From Mangifera indica (Eukaryota > Streptophyta > Magnoliopsida > Sapindales > Anacardiaceae): DNA of 64,000 bases. Below the pieces are notes generated by a model, which was not told where the DNA came from, searched no databases, and saw only the letters and a program-made list of their open reading frames with translations. Of the stretch, positions 1-9,206 are shown piece by piece. The stretch covers positions 10,372,251-10,436,250 of the forward strand of contig NC_058151.1 in assembly GCF_011075055.1 (NCBI RefSeq), in the 5' to 3' direction. A program made the translations under genes and the position numbers. Within the stretch, counting starts at the first letter, position 1. Every line of letters starts with the position of its first letter.

Positions 1-496
1 AAATTTGATTTGATTATTGATACTATTGAGATGTTTTAAAAGTCTTAATATGTAAATTTTTTAAGTATTTATCAATAAAATCAAATGTTATATTGTGTGT
101 TTTATTAATAATAGACTGAAGTAATTTGATAAAAAAATTAAAACGATAAAAATACTTGAGAGAGTGAAAATTATAGATAATTTCGGTTAAATTGGGTCAA
201 GCTGGGTCAACTCAATTATTATATGGTTGGGTTAGGGTTAAAAAATTTCAGTACTATTTTAATTCGGATCTGGTTAGAGTTAAAAGTCTCTGACACAAAA
301 TTCGAATTAACTCGATACATATACGACCTAATAATACGAACTATCAGGTCTACTTACAAACAATCAGTAAATCAATGTTTTAAGAATTAAACCGGGACAT
401 GAATTGTTTTAAGTACTGGTTCTGATCGAACCAGTCGATCCAACCAAAGTTTCAGTTTTGTATAAAAACCTAAAAAAATTACGTTTTATTATATTT
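1..496. other. AT-rich intergenic stretch
   Basis: No coding signal is visible. The stretch around 180-350 carries repeated GGGTCAA- and GGTTAGGGTT-like words, and 400-450 carries facing copies of an ACTGGTT/AACCAGT-type motif. Both look like decayed ends of small DNA transposons. I could not define element boundaries or target duplications here. Confidence 0.4.
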
Positions 497-656
497 GATT
501 TACATACTGAATTTTATTTTATGTATAATTTTCAATTTAAACCCAGCAAAACACGTGTTGAAATACTATTACATGTGATTTACACATTGAATTTTATTTT
601 ATGTATAATTTTCAATTTAAATCCTATAAAATACGTATTGAAATGCTATTATTGGT
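497..656. repeat. 80-bp tandem duplication, two units
   Basis: Two adjacent units start at 497 and 577 with the same phrase (GATTTACA, then GAATTTTATTTTATG). They stay alignable to about 656, differing at a handful of positions. The period is exactly 80 bp. A short reading frame spans both units only because the period-80 copies happen to lack stops; I do not consider it a gene. Confidence 0.75.
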
Positions 657-859
657 TAATTATGTAACATAACCGTTACAACACAAATCCAAACAATAAT
701 CAAACCTATTACATTAAACAAAACATATGTAGATATTGAAGTTTGAACAAAACACAAATCTAATATATGCATTTAACATAGTATTACAAATACAGTAGAG
801 ATACATAATATTACAAATTTGTAACAATAACAATAATAAATATTGATGCATGTTTTTTA
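657..859. other. AT-rich intergenic stretch
   Basis: Low-complexity AT-rich DNA with no recognisable gene, RNA or element boundary. Confidence 0.4.
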
Positions 860-1120
860 TTTTTTTTATAAGTAAATGAATATATTAACAAAAAATAAAT
901 AAAAGAACTCTTAAAAGAGGATCGGAAATAATCAAAACTCGACCAAACTTGAGAAAGGTAGCAAAAACCATCACTAGATAAGCCTGAAACAAACTTGAAA
1001 GACCACAAACACAAAAACAGCCAAACAAAAGAACCAACACCACCACAAAATAACAACGCAAAAGAAACACAAGAAATAACAACCATCAAAACCCGGCAAG
1101 AGGATAAAATCCCGAGCAAT
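860..1120 (-). mobile_element. Possible LINE-type 3' tail fragment
   Basis: Read on the minus strand, this block is T- and G-rich and ends with TTGTTAATATATTCATTTAC. That resembles the 3' tails of plant L1-type LINEs, which often end with a phrase about 'TTAATATATTT' followed by a short T/A tract. A related block at 60130-60315 (minus) shares a TGGTCGAG-containing core and a similar TTGTTAATATA end, so at least two copies of one dispersed element exist here. No reverse transcriptase is present. The minus-strand frame at 811-1119 is low-complexity and not convincing as a protein. Confidence 0.35.
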
Positions 1121-1690
1121 CACCGAGAGACCAACAGAAGGCAACTGGGCCTAGGCGACCGGAAGGTGACATGACACCCAAGAAAATCTGAAAAATCTAG
1201 AAACAAATCAGTAGAAAACTTGGCAAGGAACCTGCACAATGTTAGCAACCGTCACCTATCCGTAATTCGTCATTGTCCAACATCGTCAGCCACCGTCCTC
1301 AAACGTCATCGGCAACCAGCGTATCAAGTCTTCAAACAACATCGGCAATTGGACATAGTAGCAACGACGATTAAAGGAGCTGGAAAATTAGGGATTTGTC
1401 GATTTAATTTATATATATATTTTTTATTTAAATTGAAACCAGTCCAGGATGAGTTGGATTGAATGTTGGACCATCATTAAACTGTCAGTCTGCCTACCAT
1501 TTACTCCAAAAATTAATTAAAAACCGTTCTACGCACTATAGAAATTGCTACAGTATTCGATTCACCGGCTGGTTGGTCTAGCCGGCTGGTCCAATTCAAT
1601 CCTGCAATCCATGCACTAGATAAGTCAAAACTAATTCTTCCAAACAATCACTTCCAATTCCCACACAAAACAAATAATCAAAGATTCAAA
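1121..1690. other. Intergenic stretch, no gene seen
   Basis: 1220-1460 contains an open frame without recognisable protein features. Its CATCGTCAGCCACCGTC-type wording resembles the interiors of the Mutator-like elements elsewhere in the window, so it may be a fragment of one. 1550-1610 has a short GCCGGCTGGT direct repeat. Nothing else is supported. Confidence 0.35.
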
Positions 1691-1889
1691 CAAGCTTAAT
1701 CATATTTCAAAAATTTGTCTTTTCTCTCTGCAACTTCGTCTTCTTAATATTCTATATCTCTTTGTTCTCCAAAAATTTTACCCTTAAGTCGTCGTTTTGC
1801 TGAGATGGAGAGAGATTTTCTCAGCTTGGCTTCGTAGACTTTGTCAGTTACTGTGAAAGAAGAGGCATGTGACGAAGCTGAGAATTCAG
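1690..1889 (+). pseudogene. JAZ/TIFY6-like first exon fragment, interrupted by a stop
   Basis: An ATG at 1805 opens the peptide MERDFLSLAS, hits an in-frame TAG at 1835-1837, and continues in the same frame as TLSVTVKEEACDEAENS. It ends at a plausible donor (TTCAG|GTATAT, exon end 1889). MERDFLGL near the N-terminus, followed some residues later by V-K-E-E, is the hallmark start of TIFY6/JAZ3-type jasmonate repressors, and first exons of that length are normal for them. The preceding 110 bp is CT-rich like a 5' leader. I found no following TIFY or Jas exon. I read this as a broken, truncated copy. The match is short and from memory, so chance resemblance is not excluded. Confidence 0.4.
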
Positions 1890-3781
1890 GTATATTTATT
1901 TGTTTATGTCACAAAGTTTCATTGATGTAAATTTTCCTTCATTTTCGTTGTAACCAAACAAAACAGTAAGGAAACATCAAATTGGATGTGGAAACTGCTT
2001 CTGTTGGTGTATTTTTTAACAAAACTAAATTTGAGAAAGCAAATATGGTGAGAAGTTGATGCCCAATTCCATCACTGTTGTTCAATAAAATTGGAAAATT
2101 ATTTGTGGTATAAAATTGTAAATTGTAATATATAAAGACAGAGATATAATTAAAAAAAGTAAAATTATGTGTATAAATAATGATATATCATAATATCATT
2201 AAGTATTATTTTATCTTTAATTTAAAACTATCTAATGATATGTTATTGTTTGTGTATAAACTTATATATAATATGCACATAACACTACTCAATTGAAAAT
2301 TCATTAAAACTTAAGAATTTATTTTAAAAGTCGAGGAGAATCATTTGACCTTTGCTCAGTCCGCCACTGTATGTATATGAACCAGGTTGGCCTATAGGCT
2401 TGACGTTAAAAAGCCTCCAACACAACCTACAAATTTGCGACCTGTGCCCCTACAGGTCATGCCAAATTGAGGGGTTGAGTCAACCCCACTCTTTTGACAT
2501 GTTTATTTATACTTGACAATTTATGTTATCAGATTGTGTTTATATAATGTCAGTTTAAATTATAGGTTAAAAACCTCAATCTAAATTCAATTCGAATTAA
2601 AATTATATTGAAATCTCTCAATCTTAACATGGCTTGAATATATTTGGGTTTACCTAACACAACCCAAAATCAACCACTATTTTCACACTCCTTCGTGTTT
2701 TTAGCATTTCATTTTCTTTCATAAATTACACAATTCTACTACTAAGAAAATAGATAACATAACACTTGTTCACAAATAACCCAAAATGAGAAATCACCTT
2801 CCAATACCTTTTAAATTACATAAATAATCTTACAACCAAATCTCTTTCTCATTACCAAAAACAAAACAAAATTTTAAATAAAAATCAAGAATAATCAGAG
2901 TATAAATAATTACATGAAAATTCAATTATATGCAATATGAAAGGATTTTGAATGCTACTAATACTTGTTCTTTAACATTTCTTTAATTTATCTCAAACAA
3001 ATTCTACTTCAATAATATTTCTTTAAATATTTGAGTCTATTTGAGTAAGTTTTGATTGGTCTAATATCAACCTTAACACGATCCAATTTGGCTTCAAAAC
3101 ATATCGTATTGATTTAAACTAAATTTTGTGTCATAAAAACTCAGCTTTGACCTGACTTTTTTGTGTTGTATTGTGCCAAGTTAATAAGATTGAATTGAAA
3201 ATTGTCAACTTTAATAATATTATTCATTTTAGACAATATATGTATAAAAATAATTAAAAAAGTACTAAATTTAATCCCTTTTCTAAGTACTATAAAAATC
3301 TAATATATATGGATTAAATAAAATATTTATAGAACAAAGAAAAGAAGAGTTTTAGAGTTTATGTAAGATTAGGGGTACAATCAAGTCGAGTTAAGAATTG
3401 CATGACTCAAGCTCTATTCGATAGAGTAAATATAAGAGTTGAGTTTAATCTTGACCTTAAACTTGACAAGTTTATGCGTTTGGATTGATTTCAAGTGTGA
3501 AAGTGAAGACTCTGGGTTAAATTTGAGAAATTCATTATACTTATAACTTGGCTCGTCTTGCACCGCTTGAAAAGAATGCCTTTGCCTAATCCGTATAGTC
3601 CAATTAAACTAGATATTTGTTCTTGGCCCACGATATCAGGCCATAAGAAATGAAGGCCTTTTCACAAGTAAATATAGCTCAAGTTCCACAAAGACAAGGT
3701 TTACAGACCGTCCCTTTGTTACCATGAATCTATTATTTCTCAACTTTTAGTCCATTAATCGGATTTAACTTTTATATATAT
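1890..3781. other. AT-rich intergenic stretch with small-transposon debris
   Basis: 2150-2288 is a decayed copy of the AT-rich palindromic repeat described at 51937. 2375-2480 is a GC-richer block with CTATAGGC/GCCTATAG-like wording, resembling the block at 32290-32420 and suggesting another dispersed element. No gene or RNA gene is visible. Confidence 0.4.
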
Positions 3782-3936
3782 ATATATAATAAAATTATAT
3801 ATATTTATTTTGAATATATAAATAGATATATATTTAAAGTATATCATCAAATAATTAGATGATTTTGAATTAAAAATAAAGTAATATTCGATCATACAAT
3901 AACACATTATATATATACTCAAAAGTGGGTACACAT

Positions 3937-3975
<39 letters not shown>
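3782..3975. repeat. AT-rich palindromic repeat copy plus (AT)n
   Basis: The left part has the family layout seen repeatedly in this window. An outer 'AATTATATATA..TTTTGAATATATAAATA' arm is followed by a central block with GATTTTGAATTAAAAATAAAG and then the inverted arm ending in ACTCAAAAGTGGGTACACATAATA. A pure AT dinucleotide run covers about 3941-3974. Confidence 0.55.
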
Positions 3976-3979
<4 letters not shown>

Positions 3980-4179
3980 GTTTGTGTCTCATTAGATATG
4001 AGTTCATTCATAGATGAAGTGATGAAAAGACATTCTTATCCCAAATTAACATTTGTCAATCTGTAAATAGAAATCATTAAAAAAAAAAAAGAATCTGTTT
4101 GTAAGCATCATAAATATTAAGAATTCTATTGAATAAGTCACTTAAATAGAAACCTAATTAGGTCCTTAACAACATATAT

Positions 4180-5385
4180 TTCACGCTCTCTCTTTTGGCT
4201 TATAAATTATAAACAGTAATTGCACACAGCATGCAGACGTTAGGATGAGCTCAAAACTCTACAAATGAAACCACGGTTGTGATTGTAAGTGTTTTAAAAA
4301 GTTAATAAGAGTCAAGGCCAATTGTCTTTATTGACTAATCTATATAATCATTCAGACGTGGAGATTAAATTCAGAATCTCTACCATAAGACAATCTTACC
4401 AAAACGACACAAATAAAGGCCCTTTATGTTTTTTTTTTTCCAGCAGCCAGAGTAAGACTTATATATCAGTGATGCTCAATCAATCATTCGAAGTTTACAT
4501 ATTTCGCAATTTAATTTTCATGCAAATTTACATTTTTTCATTGAAGACAAAATCAGGATGATTGGTGAGAAGCTTCATGCAAAAGTTATCTGTAGGAAAC
4601 CGCGTTTCTGTAATTAACTTGATGCAACACTACAAAATAATTGTGTCATTTGTAATTATCTTTTGGCCAAAGGACCAATCCCACCCAAAGGTTTAGTGAA
4701 AATACAAATTCTTATATGTTAATTTTTAAAAATCCAAATATCCACCCATTTATTAAAATTTACTATTAGGGTTAAAAGATAAAATTATCATTTAGTTAAA
4801 AACATTTCATAAAAACAAAAAAATTACCACATTTCTCTCTTAAGTTTAAATTTGTAACAATTTCTCTCACCCAATATTTGAAAAATTGCATTTTCCCCCC
4901 AAGGATTTGATTTTTTTCCTATAACCACTTTTTAGCAACTACTCCGAGAAGGTTGTTGGTCGGCCTTCCCACCACTTCCCTCCTTGGTGGTTTTTTGGTG
5001 TGAAAACTGCTAAAAATTTGATCAAAATGATTGGACAATATTGCACAGATATATGTAATGTCACACGAATCTATGCGACGTTTGACCACTTCAATGTCGA
5101 TCTGACAACACACGTCTTTTCACTAAACCTTGGGTGAGAAATAGTCCTTTGGCCTTATCTTTTTTTATATAATTTGACTATCACATATTCTCTTATTAGC
5201 TACCAACATGAATGGAATAACACACAATATTACAACAAATTTATGTTTTAAAAAAAAAATGTTTTTTTTAATTGTCAATCTATGCTTTGTACTTTGTACA
5301 AATTGCATATTATGTTAGAAACGTGTAACAAAGGGCTTTTCAAGAGAATTAGGGGAGGAAATTATATTATAGTAAATAGTAAAAA
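4180..5385. repeat. Dispersed repeat copy A (partner at 25172-25840)
   Basis: From 'CACAGCATGCAGACGTTAGG' onward this block aligns almost continuously, in the same orientation, with 25172-25840. It ends near 'AACAAAGGGCTTTTCAAGAG'. The main difference is a 490-bp insertion at 4665-5154 that is absent from the partner. Neither copy has a convincing coding frame. The pair is a local duplication or two copies of an undefined element. Confidence 0.8.
4665..5154. mobile_element. Mutator-like MITE, 490 bp, 9-bp target duplication
   Basis: It begins GGCCAAAGGACCAATCCCAC and ends with the inverted form, TGGGTGAGAAATAGTCCTTT then GGCC. The flanking 9-mers are identical: TTATCTTTT at 4656-4664 and again at 5155-5163. 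Nine-base duplications are typical of the Mutator superfamily. The interior is AT-rich, has C-runs, and encodes nothing recognisable, so it must have moved with transposase supplied elsewhere. The homologous sequence at 25172-25840 lacks it and keeps a single target copy near 25618-25627, an in-window empty site. Confidence 0.88.
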
Positions 5386-5464
5386 TCTGATCCCTTTAAT
5401 TAAAAAATACTATAGTTTCGGTTCTTTAATATGAAATTTGAAAATTTAATTTCTTTAATAAAAA

Positions 5465-5600
5465 AAGAATGATAATACTAAAGTATATGAATTTTTGGTT
5501 TATGCACCAAGTGGGAGAATGTTAGTTCTCTTCTTATAATTGCTCTAAGCAATCACTTAGCAATTAAAAGAATGAGTAAATGTGGAGATAACAATATAAT
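5465..5600. repeat. Copia 3' end / LTR-start fragment
   Basis: 'TTTTTGGTTTATGCACCAAG' then TGGGAGAATGTTAG aligns with 24690-24790. AAGTGGGAGAA looks like a polypurine tract, and TGTTAG would be the LTR start. At 24690 the same phrase follows a copia RNase H fragment, which supports the reading. No partner LTR was found, so this is a remnant. Confidence 0.45.
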
Positions 5601-5699
5601 GAAAAATATTGGTGGGAATGAGAGACCAATCTGCATTGACACAAGTATTGATTTCGAAGTATTTGTAGCGAAAATATGTTATTGTCTCATAATCAATTG

Positions 5700-6252
5700 A
5701 AGTCAATCAAATGTCCACATATTTACCCTTGATGATGCATCGGTGGATCTAATTGAGATTCTAGCTGATGATCTTGAGTATGTGATGGTGATAGCAAAAA
5801 GTTTACAAGGATCAGTAAAACTTTATGTTACCAAGAGTCTTATTGAAGGAAGAGACAATCAACAAGATGAAGAGGTTCATAAGGAATAAATGGAGGATCA
5901 TCCGATATACAACTGGATACAACCACAAAGCTTTTAGGAGTATGGTGTGAATCGTAGTGATGACGATAATAACAATGATATGGATGAAGATTGTAATTCT
6001 GAGGGTAATGGCAATGATGATGACAATAATGAATTTCCAAGGTTTAATGATGTTGATGACAAATATTGCATACAGAGTCAAGACATTGGGAGAAGTCAAA
6101 CTAATGGTTCTAATGACGGGGTTGAGTCTAGCTTAGGACGTCATGGCTCCATCCATTTTGATGTGGAGTATCATTTGCACACAAAATGTGAAGGCTTCGT
6201 GAAACCTATACTCCCCTTCCTAATTATTGATTGCATGTTCCTAACAAAATGA
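5700..6252 (+). pseudogene. Degenerate coding-like remnant, Asp/Asn-rich
   Basis: A mostly open plus frame reads VDLIEILADDLEYVM and similar from about 5735. It passes stop codons near 5889 and 5937, then continues from 5947 as an acidic, Asn-rich stretch (SDDDNNNDMDEDCNSEGN) ending at 6252 with a peptide rich in His and Phe. Acidic N-terminal regions like this occur in plant Mutator transposases, but I see no catalytic or zinc-finger region to support that. Treat it as an unidentified protein remnant. Confidence 0.25.
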
Positions 6253-7007
6253 CAACACTAATAATTACGTTTTTTTGAACAAATCCTATGAACAGTAAGG
6301 AAGAATAGCTAAGCTAGGTCCAAATCTCTTACATGTTCATCCTGCAAAACCCATACCACAAACTGAAATCCAAGAATCTAACCACATCACAACCACCAAA
6401 TCAACGATAAAAGCTCCCACATCACAATTGATTCATCAACCCACATAAACCTTTTATTTCTAACTAAAAATTTTGTTATACCCATACTCTGAATCATTAA
6501 TTCTAACAAATAAATACACTCTAATCATCAACAATCATTCCAAAATAGATATTTCTCACCTAGCCTGCCATTAGAACGCCATCGGCTTTGTTAGAGATCG
6601 TTTAGGGATCGTCGTTGGCTCTATTAGAGATCGTCATTGGCTATGTGAGAGATCGTTGGTCGTCTTTGATGTCATGACTGTCGATTGCTATGTCGTCCTA
6701 GATGGTTGCACTCAGTGGCGTTGTTGTCAACTTCAAGAGTTCCGATTGAGAGAAACTAGGTTTAATTTCAGATTTTATTGGTCGGTATCTCTTGCTTTTG
6801 TTACATCTCGCCTGCCAATTTTCAGATTCATTGTGAATAGTACCATTGAAAAAGTTCATGCATGAATAATTGGTATATACGACTTTTGATTCCTAGTCAA
6901 ATGAAGAGTGTCTTAGGGATTCTGCTAAACTTGTGGTAAAATTGTTTAAGGGTTTTTATGAGTGGTAAATTTGTATAGATAAGCCCAAAAGGTGACAAAT
7001 TTTTCAA
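6253..7007. other. Intergenic stretch with a short direct repeat
   Basis: 6575-6665 contains three imperfect copies of a roughly 30-bp phrase built on 'TTAGAGATCGTC..TTGGCT'. A 69-codon frame overlaps and extends past it without protein-like features. The rest is AT-rich and featureless. Confidence 0.4.
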
Positions 7008-8108
7008 TATCCCTCTTTTTTATGTGTCCCAATCTTTTAGAGTGGGGAAACATGAAAAAATTAATGTGTATATATGAGTAGTGCTATGTTCATAACTTTG
7101 TATACAAACAATAATATATTATCATGTGATTAAATAGTTTTAAATTAAAAGCAAAGTAATACTCAATCACATTGTTTATGCACAAAATTGTGCACATGTA
7201 TGTACACACACACACACAAACAGACATAACATACCATTTTAAAACCACTTTTCATTTCAATATAGTCAAGACTCCTATTTCGTACCCATTTTACTCTCAT
7301 CCTTAGCATTAAGAACATTAGTTTCTCAAACTTGTTTTCATCTATATGTTTGTCTAATTAAAAATTAGTTCAAAAATCATTGAAATTCTATGTGTATGTA
7401 TATTTATATCAGTGTAACACATATATAAAATATTTTATGGATGAAGGTAAAATAGGTATAAAGTTAGAGAGTTTTGACTAGTTATATTCGTATAACGCAT
7501 ATAAAGTGGTTTAAAATAGGGATGACAATTTAAATCCGACTTTAGGGCCTTGACCCTCCCCGACCCTAATAGGGAGAAGATTCCCCAATAGAAATGGGAA
7601 AGGGGATGAAAAAATCCCCGTAATCGGGGACGGGCCGGGGATAGGGATACATGTGTCCCTCCCCCCCCCCCCCCGGCCCTATCTCTTTATATTAATATAT
7701 TTATTTAAAATACTAATATATTTTTTATAGTTTTAAATTATTTATGTTTTTCAAATTTATTTAGGTTTTTGTTGTATATATTAAAATAGTTAATATATTA
7801 TATTTGTGATATTTGAAATAACAGATTAATTTTAATTTTACTTAATTATATTATTTAATATATTTATATTGTGTTTAGAAGATAAAAAAAGAGATTTTTT
7901 TTGCGGGTAAGGGGAGGGATTTTTCCCCGCGGGGATGGAGAGGGGATGGGGAGGAGATTTTTTTTTGTGGGGAGAGGACGGAGAATCATTTTCATCCTCG
8001 TAGGGGGGACGAGGATTGAGATCCCTTCCTCACCCCTCTCCATTGCTATCCCTAGTTTAAAACTGTATAACATAATTAAAATAAGGTTAAATTGAATAAT
8101 TTCCCTTA
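7008..8108. repeat. Old dispersed repeat copy A (partner at 28805-29610)
   Basis: Phrases such as 'TTTTACTCTCATCCTTAGCA' and 'ATAAGGTTAAATTGAATAAT' are matched in order at 28805-29610. The copies are clearly diverged, so the repeat is older than the elements inserted in it. This copy contains a palindromic AT-rich element (7076-7206) shared with the partner, and a hAT-like element (7517-8054) that is not shared. It is truncated by the copia insertion at 8109; about 15 bp more of it resumes at 23590. Confidence 0.75.
7517..8054. mobile_element. hAT-like MITE, 538 bp, 8-bp target duplication
   Basis: It starts TAGGGATGACAAT and ends in the inverted form ATTGCTATCCCTA, a terminal inverted repeat matching at 11 of 13 positions. 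The flanking 8-mers are identical: GTTTAAAA at 7509-7516 and 8055-8062, the duplication length expected of hAT elements. Both ends are GC-rich with runs of GGGGA/TCCCC that could fold back, and a C14 run lies at 7661-7674. No transposase is encoded. The paralogous repeat at 29530-29550 reads straight through this point, so it represents the unoccupied state. Confidence 0.85.
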
Positions 8109-8486
8109 TGTTACGAATATAATAAGAATAAAAGAGAATTAAAAGGAGGAAGAATTTATGAGAACTGAGAGAAAGAGGTATGAGAGGAATTTGTAAATGT
8201 ATTCGGATGAAAAGAGCGTCTCACATTATCTAAATGAAGAGAGGAATGGGGGGCTATTTATAGATATTTGGCTGCCCCATTAGTCAAGGAAAATGGCTAA
8301 ATACAAGGCAAATTTCCACCGAGGCAATGATGTAGCTCACCATCAATTTAATGCATTCACACCCAAACTTTTCCTTTTTCTGCGTCAGCCTTTCCAATTT
8401 CTACCTCAATGTGCTTGCCATAATAAATGTTTTCCCACCCTTTTTTCTTGACTTCATTTGGTGAAAAGCCACTTGGATCTATAACA
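8109..8486 (-). repeat. Copia 3' LTR, 378 bp
   Basis: On the plus strand it runs from TGTTACGAATATAATA to GGATCTATAACA. It aligns end to end with 23201-23589. Read on the minus strand it contains CTATAAATA near 8255-8263, a plausible LTR TATA box. Adjacent to its inner edge on the minus strand is the purine-rich AAAGGGGAG (8487-8495), the likely polypurine tract. Confidence 0.9.
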
Positions 8487-8899
8487 CTCCCCTTTAGATT
8501 TTCACCATTTACAGATAATTACATTAACTCTGCTAAGGAAAAACCCTATGGGATAAAAACCAAAGCAAAAAAACATAATTATTAAATGTCCTGTAAGTTG
8601 ACGTTGGACGTGCTTAAACTGCCTCATTAAAAACCTTACTAAGAAAACCCAGTGGGACAAAACCTAGTGAAGGAAAAAAGAGTACAATGCACTTTTGTCC
8701 AATATTTGATAAACTTCATACTTTTGTCTGATGAATGTTCCTCCTCTTTGTAGTAGAATTAACTTGATTGTTTATTGAGCCGTCGCATACCGATGTTATA
8801 CACTAACTTCTCAAATGTTGATGTCGGTAGTGTCTTAGTGAACAAATCTATAAGATTCTCACTGGAGCTTATTTGTTTGACATCAATCTTTTTACTCTG
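8487..8899 (-). other. Copia 3' untranslated region
   Basis: This lies between the RNase H remnant and the 3' LTR of the minus-strand copia element. No reading frame of note is seen. The polypurine tract is at its LTR-side edge. Confidence 0.6.
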
Positions 8900-9206
8900 C
8901 TAAAGTTTATGAGTGTAAAAGAACTTCGGTGAGATATGTTTGGTTTTGTCTCCTTTGATGTATCCACCTCTAATTTGGGTAATACATGCTACATTGTCTT
9001 CATATAATGTGGAAGAAGTGTTTGTTGTAGAAGGAAGACTGCATGCATTCCAGATATGATGGATAACAGACCGCAACCATATGCATTCTCGGTTGGCTTC
9101 ATGGAGAGCTAAAATTTCTAAATGATTTGAAAAAGTTGCAACCAAGGTCTGCTTGGTGGAGCACCATGATATAGTTATGTCATTATAAGTAAAAACATAT
9201 CCTGTC
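8900..9206 (-). pseudogene. Copia RNase H, C-terminal part of Pol
   Basis: The minus frame reads GYVFTYNDITISWCSTKQTL, then an LEILALHEANRECIWLRSVI-type segment and YEDNVACITQ. These are the Ser/Trp strand and the D-N-x-A catalytic segment of copia RNase H (usually S-W-x-S-x-K-Q and C-D-N-x-A/S-A). The protein is cut at its N-terminal side by the gypsy insertion, and the reading continues on the far side at 18485, beginning around the residues QTG. The segment ends in HKL and a stop at 8900. Confidence 0.85.
9202..9206. repeat. Gypsy target-site duplication, left copy (CTGTC)
   Basis: CTGTC immediately precedes the gypsy 5' LTR. The same five bases immediately follow the 3' LTR at 18485-18489. 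It lies inside the copia RNase H coding remnant. Confidence 0.93.

Noticed and set aside
7864..8095. Open frames of 64-69 codons on both strands
   Set aside because: They lie across the G-rich end of the hAT-like MITE, and the peptides are low-complexity products of GGGGA/TCCCC repeats.
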